Shown piece by piece: positions 36,581 through 46,766 of a stretch of DNA of 64,000 bases. This DNA comes from Gelidibacter salicanalis (GTDB taxonomy: Bacteria; Bacteroidota; Bacteroidia; Flavobacteriales; Flavobacteriaceae). Made by a program: the position numbers and the translations under genes. A model generated the notes under the pieces. The model worked only from the letters and a program-made list of their open reading frames with translations, searched no databases and was not told where the DNA came from. The first letter of the stretch is position 1. The number at the start of each line of letters is the position of its first letter. The DNA lies in the NCBI RefSeq assembly GCF_007997285.1, contig NZ_VORX01000007.1:116790-180789 (forward strand), read 5' to 3'.

Positions 36581-39500
36581 TTAAAAATTTACATTAATGT
36601 TAAACCCTATGCTTCTTGTAGAAGGTTGGTTATAGATATCTACGCCTTGTAAGCCCAAACCTGTACTGGCCGCGACATTAGGATCAAATGGTGCATCTTT
36701 ATAAAAGAAGAATAAATTATTGGCAATTAATGACAGATTCAGATTGTCGATAAATTTGCTTTTAATATCCATTTTGTAACCGATAGACAATTCTCTTAAA
36801 CTTACGTTGGTGGCATCATAAACATATTCGCCCAACATACCATCACGCCCGCCTACAGCATTATAAAACTCCTTAGCGCTTAGTTGGGATGCCGTTCCTG
36901 AAGCATTAACCACGTCAATCATTCCGCCGTTAGTGTTTCTGGCATCTGCAGTGTTTTGTGACACTCCGTATTTATCGTTTACAGCTTCTGTAACGCTCAC
37001 TACATCACCACCAAATTTTCCATCAACAAGGACGTTTAAAGTCACTTTTCCAAAGGTTAATGTATTGTTCCAGCCTAAAGTGAAATCTGGCTGTGCGTGC
37101 GCAACAGTTTCAAAACCGGTAGACTCTAAAGTTCCTGATTCATTGATAACCGGGGTGCCATTCTCATTTCTAACCAAGCTTCTGGCTTTGATGCTTCCAA
37201 AATCTTCTCCTTCAATCAATGAAAACTCGTAGCCATTGACTCCTCTTGGGGTGATAATAGCTTCTCCGTCCTGTAATGATGGGTGAACTGCAACCACCTT
37301 GTTTTTATTTTGGGCAAAATTAAAGGCCGTATTCCAAGTTACATTATCAGTTAAGACTGGTTTTGCGTGTAACACGAGCTCAATCCCTTTATTAGAAATT
37401 TCTCCCGCATTCACTATGTTTTGTGAATAGCCATTTGGATTTGGCTCAGCCTGAATATAGAAAATCTGATTGACGGTTTTAGTATCATAATACGTCAGAT
37501 CTATTCCTAAACGATTACCGAAGAAACGCCATTCAGTTCCTATCTCAAAAGATTTTTGACGTTCTGGCTCTAAGGTTTCGCCTTCAATTGGTGCAAATGG
37601 AGCAGTTCCAATCCCTGTGTTTGTATTGTTAATTCCGTTAAGCGGCATGGTTGCATACACAGGAATATCTTTCCCTACTTCAGCATAGGACGCTCTTATC
37701 TTGGCGAACGAAATGCTTTCTGGCATGTCCCACATTTCTGATAAAATTGTTGTGAGGCCGATAGACGGATAAAAGAACGATTGAGAATTGGTATTGACCA
37801 AAGTGGAAGACCAGTCCGTACGTCCCGTAAGATCTAAAAATATTCTGTTTTTATAGCCAAAATTTACTGATCCGAACAAAGCTTGAACCTCTCTATTGGC
37901 AATAGATTGACGAATATTATTAGTGGTTTCAAAATTTGCAATGTTAAATATGTTCGGATAAATTAATCCGTCACCATCCCTACCAGAATCTAAAAAGGTT
38001 TGATCTCCCAATTTGTATTTGGTTAAACTCGTCCCCAAAATTCCGGTAAATGCCCAATCTTCAGAAAAGTCTTTAGTGTAGTTAGCAATCAAATCGACGT
38101 ATTGTTGGGTGTTTTCTGTTTTTTCTAAAGTATAGCGCCCATTATTGCCAGAATTTACAGGATCTGTTCCGGCAAATTGTCGTTTATCAAAAGTAAAAAA
38201 TGATTTATCAAAACTTCCTCTCGATTGTAAAGAAAACGATTCAGTAATTTGATAATTTAAGGAGACATTGGCATACGCACGTTGCACGACATCTTTACTC
38301 GGACTGCGGTAAATTAACCAATATGGATTTTGTTCAATATTTTCAGAGAATCCTGATGCTTCGTACTGATCCATTTGGTTGAGAACCGGGTTAAAATACT
38401 CAAACTGATTTTTATAAATACCTCTATCAATTCCTACGGGATGTAAGTATAACCCAGTAAGCGGGTTGGAATATAAACCATTGGTTGGACGGTTCCAAAT
38501 GCGTTGATCAGAAAGGTTGACACTTGCAGAAACGTCAATCTTATCTTTTAAAAATTTAGCGGTTTGTCTTAAAGTAATGTTGTTGCGGGTTAATCTATTT
38601 TCAGGAATAACTCCCTCTCCTATAGTATTGGCATAGGATAAATAGGTTTGTGCTTTCTGAGTTCCTGTGGTTAAAGACATGGAATTGATTGACGTATATC
38701 CGGTGTTAAAAAAATCTTTAGGATTATTACTTAAACCGTTTGTTATAGCACCCCAAGAATAAGGATCTATCACATTACCATTCTCAGCAATTGCTTCACC
38801 AACGGAGCTGCTTTGGTATTCCGATTGTAATTTTGGCAGGGACATGACATTATCTACCGTAAAGCTAGAATTGTAATTGACTGTCAACACGCCATCTTTA
38901 CCTCTTTTAGTAGTTATTAAGATAACACCATTGGCGCCTTGACTTCCGTATAAGGCTGATGCGGATGCTCCTTTTAATACTGTCATACTTTCAATATCGT
39001 CAGGATTGATCAAGGACAGAATATCCCCGCCATCGCGATTTCCGGTTTGACTTCCAAAAATATCGGTTCCTGGCTCGTTTCCGTTAGAGCCATTCCCATT
39101 ATTCAACATCGGAATCCCGTCGATAACATATAACGGATCATTATTGGTGGTAGATGAATTACCACGAAGCACTACTTTAGCTGCGCCTCCCAATCCTGAA
39201 GAACTTTTAGTAATGGTCACCCCTGCCGATTTTCCAGATAAACTGTTAATAGGGTTGGTTTGTTTTACTCTGGTCAGTTCATCACCACCCACTTCTTGGG
39301 CTGAATAGGTTAAGGCTTTCTTTTCCTTTTTTATTCCTAACGCGGTGATGACAACTTCACTGAGCTGCTCGGCATCTTCAGCCATTTGCACGTTAACTAC
39401 GGAAGCCTGACCTACGGTCATTTCAGTAGTACTCATCCCAATATAAGAAAAGTGTAACACATCACCTACGGATGCCATTAAGGTAAACTCACCGTCAAAA

Positions 39501-39673
39501 TTGGTTTGTGTCCCAATTGAAGTCCCTTTAATTGTCACATTAACCCCTGGAAGCGGAATCCCTTCTGCCTTGGAAGTTACTGTTCCTTTAATTTCCTTTT
39601 CTTGCGCAAAAAGCATTTGTGCAGAACATAATAAAAAAGAAAACAAGAAAAATGATCGTAAATGTTGTTTCAT
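36581..39673 (-). CDS. SusC/RagA-type TonB-dependent receptor
   Basis: 1030 residues: signal peptide (1-23), CarboxypepD_reg-like domain (about 26-110), linker LSEVVITALGIKKEKKALTYS, plug with DPLYVIDGIPMLNNG and IESMTVLKGASASALYGSQGANGVILITTKRG, and the barrel ending FNINVNF. It exports no substrate but imports oligosaccharides with its SusD partner, powered by TonB. It is divergent from the LytS/LytTR pair across a 279-bp gap, which suggests local control by that two-component system. It is clearly a paralogue of the receptor at 25085-28276. Confidence 0.95.
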   Translation of the reverse strand: MKQHLRSFFLFSFLLCSAQMLFAQEKEIKGTVTSKAEGIPLPGVNVTIKGTSIGTQTNFDGEFTLMASVGDVLHFSYIGMSTTEMTVGQASVVNVQMAEDAEQLSEVVITALGIKKEKKALTYSAQEVGGDELTRVKQTNPINSLSGKSAGVTITKSSSGLGGAAKVVLRGNSSTTNNDPLYVIDGIPMLNNGNGSNGNEPGTDIFGSQTGNRDGGDILSLINPDDIESMTVLKGASASALYGSQGANGVILITTKRGKDGVLTVNYNSSFTVDNVMSLPKLQSEYQSSSVGEAIAENGNVIDPYSWGAITNGLSNNPKDFFNTGYTSINSMSLTTGTQKAQTYLSYANTIGEGVIPENRLTRNNITLRQTAKFLKDKIDVSASVNLSDQRIWNRPTNGLYSNPLTGLYLHPVGIDRGIYKNQFEYFNPVLNQMDQYEASGFSENIEQNPYWLIYRSPSKDVVQRAYANVSLNYQITESFSLQSRGSFDKSFFTFDKRQFAGTDPVNSGNNGRYTLEKTENTQQYVDLIANYTKDFSEDWAFTGILGTSLTKYKLGDQTFLDSGRDGDGLIYPNIFNIANFETTNNIRQSIANREVQALFGSVNFGYKNRIFLDLTGRTDWSSTLVNTNSQSFFYPSIGLTTILSEMWDMPESISFAKIRASYAEVGKDIPVYATMPLNGINNTNTGIGTAPFAPIEGETLEPERQKSFEIGTEWRFFGNRLGIDLTYYDTKTVNQIFYIQAEPNPNGYSQNIVNAGEISNKGIELVLHAKPVLTDNVTWNTAFNFAQNKNKVVAVHPSLQDGEAIITPRGVNGYEFSLIEGEDFGSIKARSLVRNENGTPVINESGTLESTGFETVAHAQPDFTLGWNNTLTFGKVTLNVLVDGKFGGDVVSVTEAVNDKYGVSQNTADARNTNGGMIDVVNASGTASQLSAKEFYNAVGGRDGMLGEYVYDATNVSLRELSIGYKMDIKSKFIDNLNLSLIANNLFFFYKDAPFDPNVAASTGLGLQGVDIYNQPSTRSIGFNINVNF

Positions 39674-39952
39674 AATTTGATTATTTCGTTTTTTTAATTA
39701 AGCCAATCTATTTATTATAAAGAGATATTAAAAAAAATTTATCTGAACGACATGATTTTACACACAGACGACAGATAAAAGCCGATAAGGTTTTCGTACA
39801 AATAAACATTTGGTAAATTAATTGTTAATTAATGAATATATCATTAAAATTGCGAGATAATAACACGGTTTTTTTAAAAATTCCATCTAAATCATAAGAT
39901 CATCTCATTATTCAATAAAAAAATAGGCGACACCATTCCTATCCAATATCAT

Positions 39953-40945
39953 GTGTTATTTTGGCTAGGTTACTTCCTCTTCAACGTGGTACGATGGGGT
40001 AGTTATTTTGGTGATTATTGGTATTCTTTAAAATCAAATCTGGTTGAATTCCCGCTGCATATCATCATTGTGTACATTAACATTTTCTATTTGATCCCTA
40101 AGTTTATCCTTCGGAAAAGATACGGCATCTACATCGCGTCCTTAGCTGTTATGCTCGCTGTAGTCTATTTGGTAAGAACAGGTTTAAATTATGTTTTGGT
40201 TACTAAAAATATTTGGCCAGAGGCTGGAGATACGGGCCAGTTTATGGAACTTAATCACATTGTAGCGGTCAGTTTAGGAGAGTTGTACGTGATTGGTTTT
40301 GTAACCGCAATCAAATTAGTGATTGATTGGTCTGTAGAAAAAAGAAGAAACGAAGATTTGGCCCAACTGCAAATGAGTACCGAGCTTAAATATTTGCGCA
40401 CCCAAATTCAGCCGCATTTTTTCTTTAACACGCTGAATAATTTATACGCACTCACCTTGTGCAAATCCGATAATGCTCCACGCTTGGTCATCAAATTGTC
40501 CGATATGATGCAATATATTCTGTACGAAGTTAAAAGTTCTAAAGCCAGTTTATTGGAAGAGATCACCCACATCAACAATTTTATAGATATTGAACGCCTA
40601 AGATTTGAAGATCGCGTAGAAGCTGAAATGGATATTACTGGTAATATTGAAGATGTTGATGTGCCCCCTCTACTCTTACTGTCATTTGCTGAAAATTGTT
40701 TTAAACACGGGATGAAGGATAATGACAAATTAAAAATCAGTATGAGTTTTAATGTAAGCACCAAAGGCTATTTAGAAGTTATTTTTATTAATAACTTTAA
40801 TCCGGAGGCAACTAAAAACATAAGTAGCGGTATCGGTTTAGAAAATGCGAAACGACGTTTAAAACTATTATTTTCCAATAATTTTATATTAGAATCTAAA
40901 GTTGATGGAAAACTATATCACCTATTTTTAAAAATCCCAATTTAA
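39953..40945 (+). CDS. LytS/YehU-type membrane sensor histidine kinase
   Basis: Reading from GTG at 39953 gives 330 residues: four hydrophobic helices (to about residue 125), then the His_kinase domain with LKYLRTQIQPHFFFNTLNNLY (phospho-acceptor His in QPHF) and a HATPase region with LLSFAENCFKHGM and SSGIGLENAKRRLKLLF. The frame is open upstream to 39878 and upstream residues IPIQYH precede VLFWLGYFLFN, as in relatives, but no ATG, GTG or TTG lies there. So either the protein is slightly short or a rare start is used. The partner response regulator follows after 56 bp. Confidence 0.88.
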   Translation: MLFWLGYFLFNVVRWGSYFGDYWYSLKSNLVEFPLHIIIVYINIFYLIPKFILRKRYGIYIASLAVMLAVVYLVRTGLNYVLVTKNIWPEAGDTGQFMELNHIVAVSLGELYVIGFVTAIKLVIDWSVEKRRNEDLAQLQMSTELKYLRTQIQPHFFFNTLNNLYALTLCKSDNAPRLVIKLSDMMQYILYEVKSSKASLLEEITHINNFIDIERLRFEDRVEAEMDITGNIEDVDVPPLLLLSFAENCFKHGMKDNDKLKISMSFNVSTKGYLEVIFINNFNPEATKNISSGIGLENAKRRLKLLFSNNFILESKVDGKLYHLFLKIPI

Positions 40946-41001
40946 AATTTTAACACGGTATAAAGTATCGTACTTGAGAGCCCCCATCAAATACTAAAAA
41001 A

Positions 41002-41736
41002 ATGAAAGATCAAATGAAAATTAAATGCATTATCATAGATGACGAAGCTCTAGCAATCTCAGTAATTGAAAATCATTTAAAGGATTTTGATTATATTGAG
41101 ATCGTAGAGACGTTTACCAATCCGTTAAACGCCTATCGCATTTTAGAAAAAGAAAAAATTGATCTCATTTTTTTAGACATTAACATGCCCCAACTTACTG
41201 GATTTGCATTCATTGAAAATCTCAATTACAGACCTTTAATCGTTATTACTACGGCGTATCGTGAATATGCCGTAAAAAGTTTTGAACTGAATATTTTAGA
41301 CTATTTGGTAAAACCCATTCCGTTTGATCGGTTTTTAAAAACCATAAATAAAGTGTACCAACACGTGTATCAAAACACCTCTAAAGTTGATGCCAATTTA
41401 CAGCAAGAACCTCATATTTTTTTAAGAGTTAATAAAAAGCTGATCAAAACCAACCTTAATGACATCCTCTACATTGAAAGTTTGAAGGACTATATTAAAG
41501 TTATTACTGTTTTAGGAGATTATGTGGTTCATAAGTCCCTGACGGCCATCACTGAAGAGTTGCCACAATTTAATTTTATGCGCATTCATCGATCGTATAC
41601 AGTTTCAATTAATAAAATAAATGCTCTTGAGGGCAACAACGTAGAAATATCTAATAGAAAAATACCTATAGGACGTAATTATTCCAAGCAAGCAAAAGAG
41701 CGCATCTTTAATATTAATGACGAAGATGAAGATTAA
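41002..41736 (+). CDS. LytTR family response regulator
   Basis: 244 residues: receiver domain (about 5-120) with IIIDDEALA, phospho-acceptor in LIFLDINMPQLTG, TTAY and VKP; then a LytTR DNA-binding domain (about 145-240) with IFLRVNKKLIKTNLNDILYIESLKDY and FMRIHRSYTVSINKINALEG. A second ATG (41014, MKIKCIII) could be the true start. It pairs with the LytS-like kinase just upstream. LytTR regulators next to SusC genes in this phylum often control the adjacent glycan operon, so the divergent SusCD pair is the probable target. Confidence 0.93.
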   Translation: MKDQMKIKCIIIDDEALAISVIENHLKDFDYIEIVETFTNPLNAYRILEKEKIDLIFLDINMPQLTGFAFIENLNYRPLIVITTAYREYAVKSFELNILDYLVKPIPFDRFLKTINKVYQHVYQNTSKVDANLQQEPHIFLRVNKKLIKTNLNDILYIESLKDYIKVITVLGDYVVHKSLTAITEELPQFNFMRIHRSYTVSINKINALEGNNVEISNRKIPIGRNYSKQAKERIFNINDEDED

Positions 41737-41749
41737 ATCTTAAGCCGTA

Positions 41750-43015
41750 TCACTTTACTTTTAAAATTAAACGCAAATCACTTCTCCCTGTAGAATCCAT
41801 CAACATATACGCAATATTGGTCATAAAATGGCTGATCAACACAGCAATTGCAGCGCCATTTACTTGCCAGATTGGAATTAAAAGATAGCACAACGCTAGA
41901 TTAGTTACACAGCCTAAACCAAAGCGGTAAACATTTTTTTGCAAATTATTAGTGTTGATTAAATGCTTTTCATAGATCATTCCAATAAAAATGATCAGTG
42001 GGGCCCAACAAAAAATAAGCAACGGATCTTTTGCTTCGGCATAGGCTTCGCTAAAAAAAGCATCTAAAATAAAATCGCCGAATAAGTTGTAAAACACCGC
42101 AATACTCAATCCTAAAATAAACATGATCTTAAAAAGTACTTTAAGTTTCTGATGGTACAGACCTGTATGCGTTTGGTAGGATTCTGCTAAGGAAGGGTAC
42201 AGCGCATTAATGATGGAAAAGCCGATATTCCAACTTAAAATGATCACCAAAAATTGCACAGTGGCAAAAATTCCGTTGGCGTGATCTCCGTGGTAATATT
42301 TAAGAAATAGCTCATCAATCGTAATGTAAAACATGATCAGACTATTGGAAATGATCAGAGGAAATGACATCCGTAGTAAAGCTGCTGCCAAGCGTTTAGA
42401 AAATTTCCACTGTTTAAAAAACAATAGTTTTTTGTGCTTTAAAATGATGATGTAAATGAGCCCCTGTATTAAGAAATCAAGAATAATCAATAGCGCAAAG
42501 TAATACATATCAAACTCTTGGGTAACGCCATAATATTGCAGACCAACAATAATGCCTAAACTGGTGATTTTACTTATAAATATAATTTTTGTCCATTTCT
42601 TGGCCAGCAAATAGTATTCGAATACGTCAGTGAGCTTAAACAAATAGCCAAAAGCAATCATAAGATATAAGCCCTTTAAGGCGCTGTTCTCAACCACACC
42701 AAAATAAATTATAATGCCCAAAAAAATTACTCCCCAACTCATTAATCGGAGATAGAATGCCGTGGCTAGAATGCGGTGATAGCGCTCAGGATGAAACACA
42801 ATCTCGCGGATACAAATGGCCGATAAGCCAAGAAAAAATAGTGGGGTGAACATCCCTAATACCGATTCTACAAATTTGAGTTTTCCTATATCTACAGTGC
42901 CTAGCGCGCTAAATATTTTTGGAATTATAAAAACACCCGTAATAAGTTGTAGTATTTTTTCGAGCGTAAACCATTTGGTCGCGCTAAAATCTCTTTTACT
43001 AAAAACCGATGTCAT
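41750..43015 (-). CDS. Polysaccharide flippase (Wzx/MATE-like, MVF superfamily)
   Basis: 421 residues with about twelve membrane helices. It opens KRDFSATKWFTLEKILQLITGVFIIPKIFSALG, the typical start of O-antigen flippases, and has IDELFLKYYHGDHANGIFATVQ in the middle. Such proteins move lipid-linked sugars across the inner membrane. There are no glycosyltransferase genes nearby, so it is an orphan copy. It is convergent with the LytTR gene (13-bp gap) and divergent from the WYL gene. Substrate unknown. Confidence 0.85.
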   Translation of the reverse strand: MTSVFSKRDFSATKWFTLEKILQLITGVFIIPKIFSALGTVDIGKLKFVESVLGMFTPLFFLGLSAICIREIVFHPERYHRILATAFYLRLMSWGVIFLGIIIYFGVVENSALKGLYLMIAFGYLFKLTDVFEYYLLAKKWTKIIFISKITSLGIIVGLQYYGVTQEFDMYYFALLIILDFLIQGLIYIIILKHKKLLFFKQWKFSKRLAAALLRMSFPLIISNSLIMFYITIDELFLKYYHGDHANGIFATVQFLVIILSWNIGFSIINALYPSLAESYQTHTGLYHQKLKVLFKIMFILGLSIAVFYNLFGDFILDAFFSEAYAEAKDPLLIFCWAPLIIFIGMIYEKHLINTNNLQKNVYRFGLGCVTNLALCYLLIPIWQVNGAAIAVLISHFMTNIAYMLMDSTGRSDLRLILKVK

Positions 43016-43104
43016 GAACTGGATTTGGGTGGGTAAATATATAAAAGAGATTCCCTTTAGAGGTTTGAAAGTTAATTATTACATTCGTTTTTCTAAACCA
43101 TTCT

Positions 43105-44085
43105 ATGACTCCAGAGTTTCTACGCCGCTATTATATTTTACGCATCATTTCAAATCCTAAAGTATACGGCATTGAAAAAAATGGATTTGTGCCGCTTACG
43201 GATTTACAAAACGCTCTTCACCAATTAAGAGTCAATAATATTGATGATCCGTTATACGATAAGTTGAGTCAAAATGGGCAAAAAACGATTAAACGTGATT
43301 TAGAAAAAATAAAATCCTATTACCAAACCATCATTTTACACAAACGTAATTACGGGTATTTCGTTGAAGAAACCGAGGTCACTGAATCTTTAAAGGTGGT
43401 GTATGAAAAAACGGAGATTTACCTTCTACACCATCACGCCCATAAATGGAAGTCGTACGTGAGTACTTCGCGAAACTCGCTAAGTGCTCAAGTAGATTTG
43501 GTCCCTTTAATTCACGCCATTGAACAGCAGTTTATGGTAGAATTAGACTATCAGGGTTGGTATGATGATAACGGCTTTCAAAATGTGTCAGGCTTTTTTC
43601 AACCGCTGCATCTTAAAGAGATTAATAAGTCGTGGTATTTAATTGCCCATAATCAGCAGTATGGCACCTATACGTTTTGTTTGGACGACAGAATAAAATC
43701 TTTTAAAATTAATAAGCAGCACATTAAGCACCCCATTCTGTTCAATGCATTTGATTATTTTGAAAATGCCATAGGAATTTTAAAAACCGGAATGAAACCG
43801 GAATGGATTCATATTAAAGTGTCCAACCATCATTTTAAATATATATTAAATAATCCCTTGCACCATTCCCAACACATTGTTGCCCCACCACTAAGATTAG
43901 ATACAGATGAATTAGATTATAGCAATCCAGACATTTGGGGGGAGCTAAAGATTTTTATTGAGCCCAATTACGAGTTTCTCATGGAAATTTTAAGGTATAA
44001 TTTATGGGTACGGATTGAAAGTCCACTGCATGTTAAAAACTATGTTAAGGAGCACTTGGTGAGAATCTTGAATTACTACGAATAA
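43105..44085 (+). CDS. WYL domain-containing protein
   Basis: 326 residues. The N-terminus (MTPEFLRRYYILRIISN) resembles the short winged-helix of WYL regulators, and the segment KNGQKTIKRDLEKIKSYY-like at about 50-75 continues the DNA-binding half. The WYL domain (about 130-210) contains AIEQQFMVELDYQGWYD and WYLIAHNQQYG, and a WCX-like C-terminal region follows. WYL proteins are ligand-responsive regulators, some controlling defence systems, but no defence genes lie adjacent here. Divergent from the flippase gene, 89 bp apart. Confidence 0.85.
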   Translation: MTPEFLRRYYILRIISNPKVYGIEKNGFVPLTDLQNALHQLRVNNIDDPLYDKLSQNGQKTIKRDLEKIKSYYQTIILHKRNYGYFVEETEVTESLKVVYEKTEIYLLHHHAHKWKSYVSTSRNSLSAQVDLVPLIHAIEQQFMVELDYQGWYDDNGFQNVSGFFQPLHLKEINKSWYLIAHNQQYGTYTFCLDDRIKSFKINKQHIKHPILFNAFDYFENAIGILKTGMKPEWIHIKVSNHHFKYILNNPLHHSQHIVAPPLRLDTDELDYSNPDIWGELKIFIEPNYEFLMEILRYNLWVRIESPLHVKNYVKEHLVRILNYYE

Positions 44086-44323
44086 CCACAGAGCTCATTC
44101 ATTGCCTATACCCTACTATCTTATTCAAATTTTATACATCGCCACCTTCGCTTCGATTAAATTGTTAAATCACGGTTACTATATTTCTCAATGTCTTCTC
44201 TCAACTCCTTGGAATTAAGGTATTAAAATTTAACAAAAATGTTTTTTCAAATGGTCATATTTTGTCCGTTTGGAACCTAGTTTTGAAACTGAAGTAAAAA
44301 AGAAACCCCAAATCTACCACCCT

Positions 44324-44512
44324 ATGGCTACTTACAAATGTCGCAAATGCGGCATTCATAAAAACGACACCCTAAATTCCCAATTAAATACACCCATTAC
44401 TTGCACGGCTTTAGAAAAAGACACGGACGTAGTTTTTCATAGTTGGCAGATGGTTTCAGAGGAAGATTTAATTTGTAAAACTTCTGAAAAAAAGTACTAT
44501 GGCAAGTTTTGA
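44324..44512 (+). CDS. Small Cys-rich protein, possible zinc ribbon
   Basis: 62 residues from ATG 44324: MATYKCRKCGIHKNDTLNSQ..., with a CxxC knuckle at residues 6-9 and two further Cys (residues 30 and 50). The four Cys could form a degenerate zinc-binding ribbon, though the second pair is widely spaced. A longer frame from a TTG at 44270 is less likely. I do not recognise the family. Confidence 0.6.
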   Translation: MATYKCRKCGIHKNDTLNSQLNTPITCTALEKDTDVVFHSWQMVSEEDLICKTSEKKYYGKF

Positions 44513-44838
44513 GACTTGTTCTAAACGTCGCATAAATGTACAAGGTGAGTAAATTGACGCCGGCCTAAGTGCGCAAATTAGTTCTGTGTTTTCCAATCCT
44601 TTTGACGAAGTAGACAAGATATACAGAGCGTTTATAAAAATAGAACTAAAACCATAGTTGAAAAACTCTGGTTTTTTTATCCATTAAGATTAATTAGTTT
44701 ACTATTGGTATCATTCAAATCACATCATCACATTATTCTTCACTCCTCTATAGCTTCATATTCTACTTTAGGCCGGCAGAATCTCATAAACCCTACTTTA
44801 ATGAGTATTTTTGCCATCTCTATTATTGATTATAAATT
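44513..44838. other. Intergenic region upstream of the ABC exporter
   Basis: No gene is supported in this 326-bp stretch. TATTTTTG at 44806-44813 fits the TAnnTTTG -7 box and lies 25 bp before the ABC exporter start; a clear -33 element was not seen. A plus-strand open frame at 44705-44893 overlaps the exporter start and looks random. Confidence 0.5.
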
Positions 44839-46611
44839 ATGCAGCATTTTAAAGAAACACCAAAACGCAAAGATCACTCACAACCAAAGGTGACGATGGT
44901 CCAAGCTTTCAAAACCATTATTTGGCCTCGACGAAATTTAGTTTTTATCGGGCTCATCTTGATTGTGATTAAAAGCATATCCGGATTGATTCTGCCTTGG
45001 CAGAGTAAAGTGCTCTTGGATGAAGTGGTGCCTAATAAAGATTTATCCCAACTCTATACCTTGATTGCGATCGTGATCGGCGCCATTACCGTACAAGCGC
45101 TAACTTCCTTTTTACTCACTCGAATCTTAAGCGTTCAAGCCCAATTTTTAATTAGCGAATTACGCTCTAAAGTGCAGAAAAAAGTGTTGTCACTTCCTAT
45201 TAGCTTTTTTGACAACACCAAATCTGGGGCTCTAGTTTCAAGAATTATGACCGATGTGGAAGGTGTCAGAAATCTGATAGGCACGGGACTGGTACAATTG
45301 GTAGGTGGCTCATTTACGGCCATCGTATCTTTAGTTATTTTGATTAAAATAAATGCATGGATGACGCTTTTTGTGTTTGTACCCTTGTCAATCTTCGGGT
45401 ATATAGCCTTAAAAGCTTTTAAATATATCCGTCCAATTTTTAGAACCCGAGGTAAAATCAATGCTGAAGTGACAGGTCGTTTAACTGAAACCCTTGCTGG
45501 CGTCCGAGTGATTAAAGCTTTTAATGCTGAGGAACAGGAAAATGTTGTTTTTGAAAACGGTGTAGAACGACTATATCAGAATGTAAAAAAGAGTTTAACG
45601 GCAACAGCATTGATGACTAGTTCTTCAACATTTTTAATCGGCGTGGCTACCACCGGTATTATGGGCATGGGTGGCTATTATATGATGATTGGAGAAATGA
45701 CCACGGGCGATTTTCTATTTTTTACGCTTATTCTAGGGTTTATGATTGCGCCTATCGTGCAAATGAGTAATATCGGGAGTCAGTTGACTGAGGCTTTAGC
45801 CGGTTTGGACAGAACCGAAGAGCTGATGAACATCACCGCGGAAGAAGATAATCAGGACAGAACCATTGCCTTAAAGCAACTTAAAGGTGACATTGAATTC
45901 ACCGATGTATCCTTTTCATATGAAGAGGGCAAGCAAATTTTGCACAACATCAACTTTAAAGCGCCTGCTGGTTCGGTTACCGCGTTGGTAGGAAGTTCCG
46001 GTTCTGGAAAATCGACCATTGCGGGTCTTTCTGCTACATTCTTAACCCCACAATCTGGAAAGGTCACTATCGACAATCAAGATTTATCTAAGGTGAAGCT
46101 AAGCAGTTACCGACAATATTTAGGCGTCGTATTACAAGATGAATTTTTATTTGAAGGGACTATTCGCAAAAATATCATGTTCCCAAGACCAAATGCGACG
46201 GAAGCAGAATTGCAAAATGCCGTCAATGCGGCCTACGTCAATGAATTTACGGATCGGTTTGATGATGGTCTAAACACCTTAATTGGAGAACGAGGCGTCA
46301 AACTCTCTGGCGGACAACGCCAACGTTTAGCGATTGCCCGCGCAATTTTAGCCAACCCAAAAATCATAATTTTAGACGAAGCCACATCAAGTTTAGACAC
46401 CCAGAGTGAAGCCTTAATTCAGAAGAGTTTGGCCGAATTGATCAAAGACCGAACCACAATCGTCATTGCGCATCGTTTGAGCACAATCAGAAAAGCAGAT
46501 CAAATTTTGGTTATAGAAGCCGGGCACATTGTAGAACGTGGCACCCACGACCAATTGATTGCCAAAGAAGGTCGCTACTTTGAACTTTACACCTATCAGG
46601 CCAAAATATAA
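44839..46611 (+). CDS. ABC transporter, exporter type (transmembrane plus ATPase half-transporter)
   Basis: 590 residues. The membrane domain (about 30-320) has six helices beginning IIWPRRNLVFIGLILIVIKS. The nucleotide-binding domain (about 350-588) carries Walker A GSSGSGKST, Q-loop VVLQDEFLFEGTIRKNI, signature LSGGQRQRLAIARAIL, Walker B IIILDEATSSLD and H-loop IVIAHRLSTI. It works as a homodimer in the inner membrane and resembles MsbA-type lipid or multidrug exporters. It is a single gene, with DUF4256 155 bp downstream. Substrate cannot be assigned. Confidence 0.94.
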   Translation: MQHFKETPKRKDHSQPKVTMVQAFKTIIWPRRNLVFIGLILIVIKSISGLILPWQSKVLLDEVVPNKDLSQLYTLIAIVIGAITVQALTSFLLTRILSVQAQFLISELRSKVQKKVLSLPISFFDNTKSGALVSRIMTDVEGVRNLIGTGLVQLVGGSFTAIVSLVILIKINAWMTLFVFVPLSIFGYIALKAFKYIRPIFRTRGKINAEVTGRLTETLAGVRVIKAFNAEEQENVVFENGVERLYQNVKKSLTATALMTSSSTFLIGVATTGIMGMGGYYMMIGEMTTGDFLFFTLILGFMIAPIVQMSNIGSQLTEALAGLDRTEELMNITAEEDNQDRTIALKQLKGDIEFTDVSFSYEEGKQILHNINFKAPAGSVTALVGSSGSGKSTIAGLSATFLTPQSGKVTIDNQDLSKVKLSSYRQYLGVVLQDEFLFEGTIRKNIMFPRPNATEAELQNAVNAAYVNEFTDRFDDGLNTLIGERGVKLSGGQRQRLAIARAILANPKIIILDEATSSLDTQSEALIQKSLAELIKDRTTIVIAHRLSTIRKADQILVIEAGHIVERGTHDQLIAKEGRYFELYTYQAKI

Positions 46612-46766
46612 GCGGTTAAAACTTGTTCATATGCAAATCTTAATTACTTTTAAGAGTGTTAAATCATATAATTCCATCAATGTTTACGAGTAATTAATTA
46701 TTTAAAACAGAAAGACTTTTGGGTATTAAATGGATTGCACCTCACCTAAAACATTAATTTATTTGT

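Noticed and set aside
43105..44085. WYL protein as the regulator of a nearby defence island
   Set aside because: Neighbours are a flippase, a small Cys-rich protein and an ABC exporter; no nuclease, helicase, toxin or other defence gene is adjacent.
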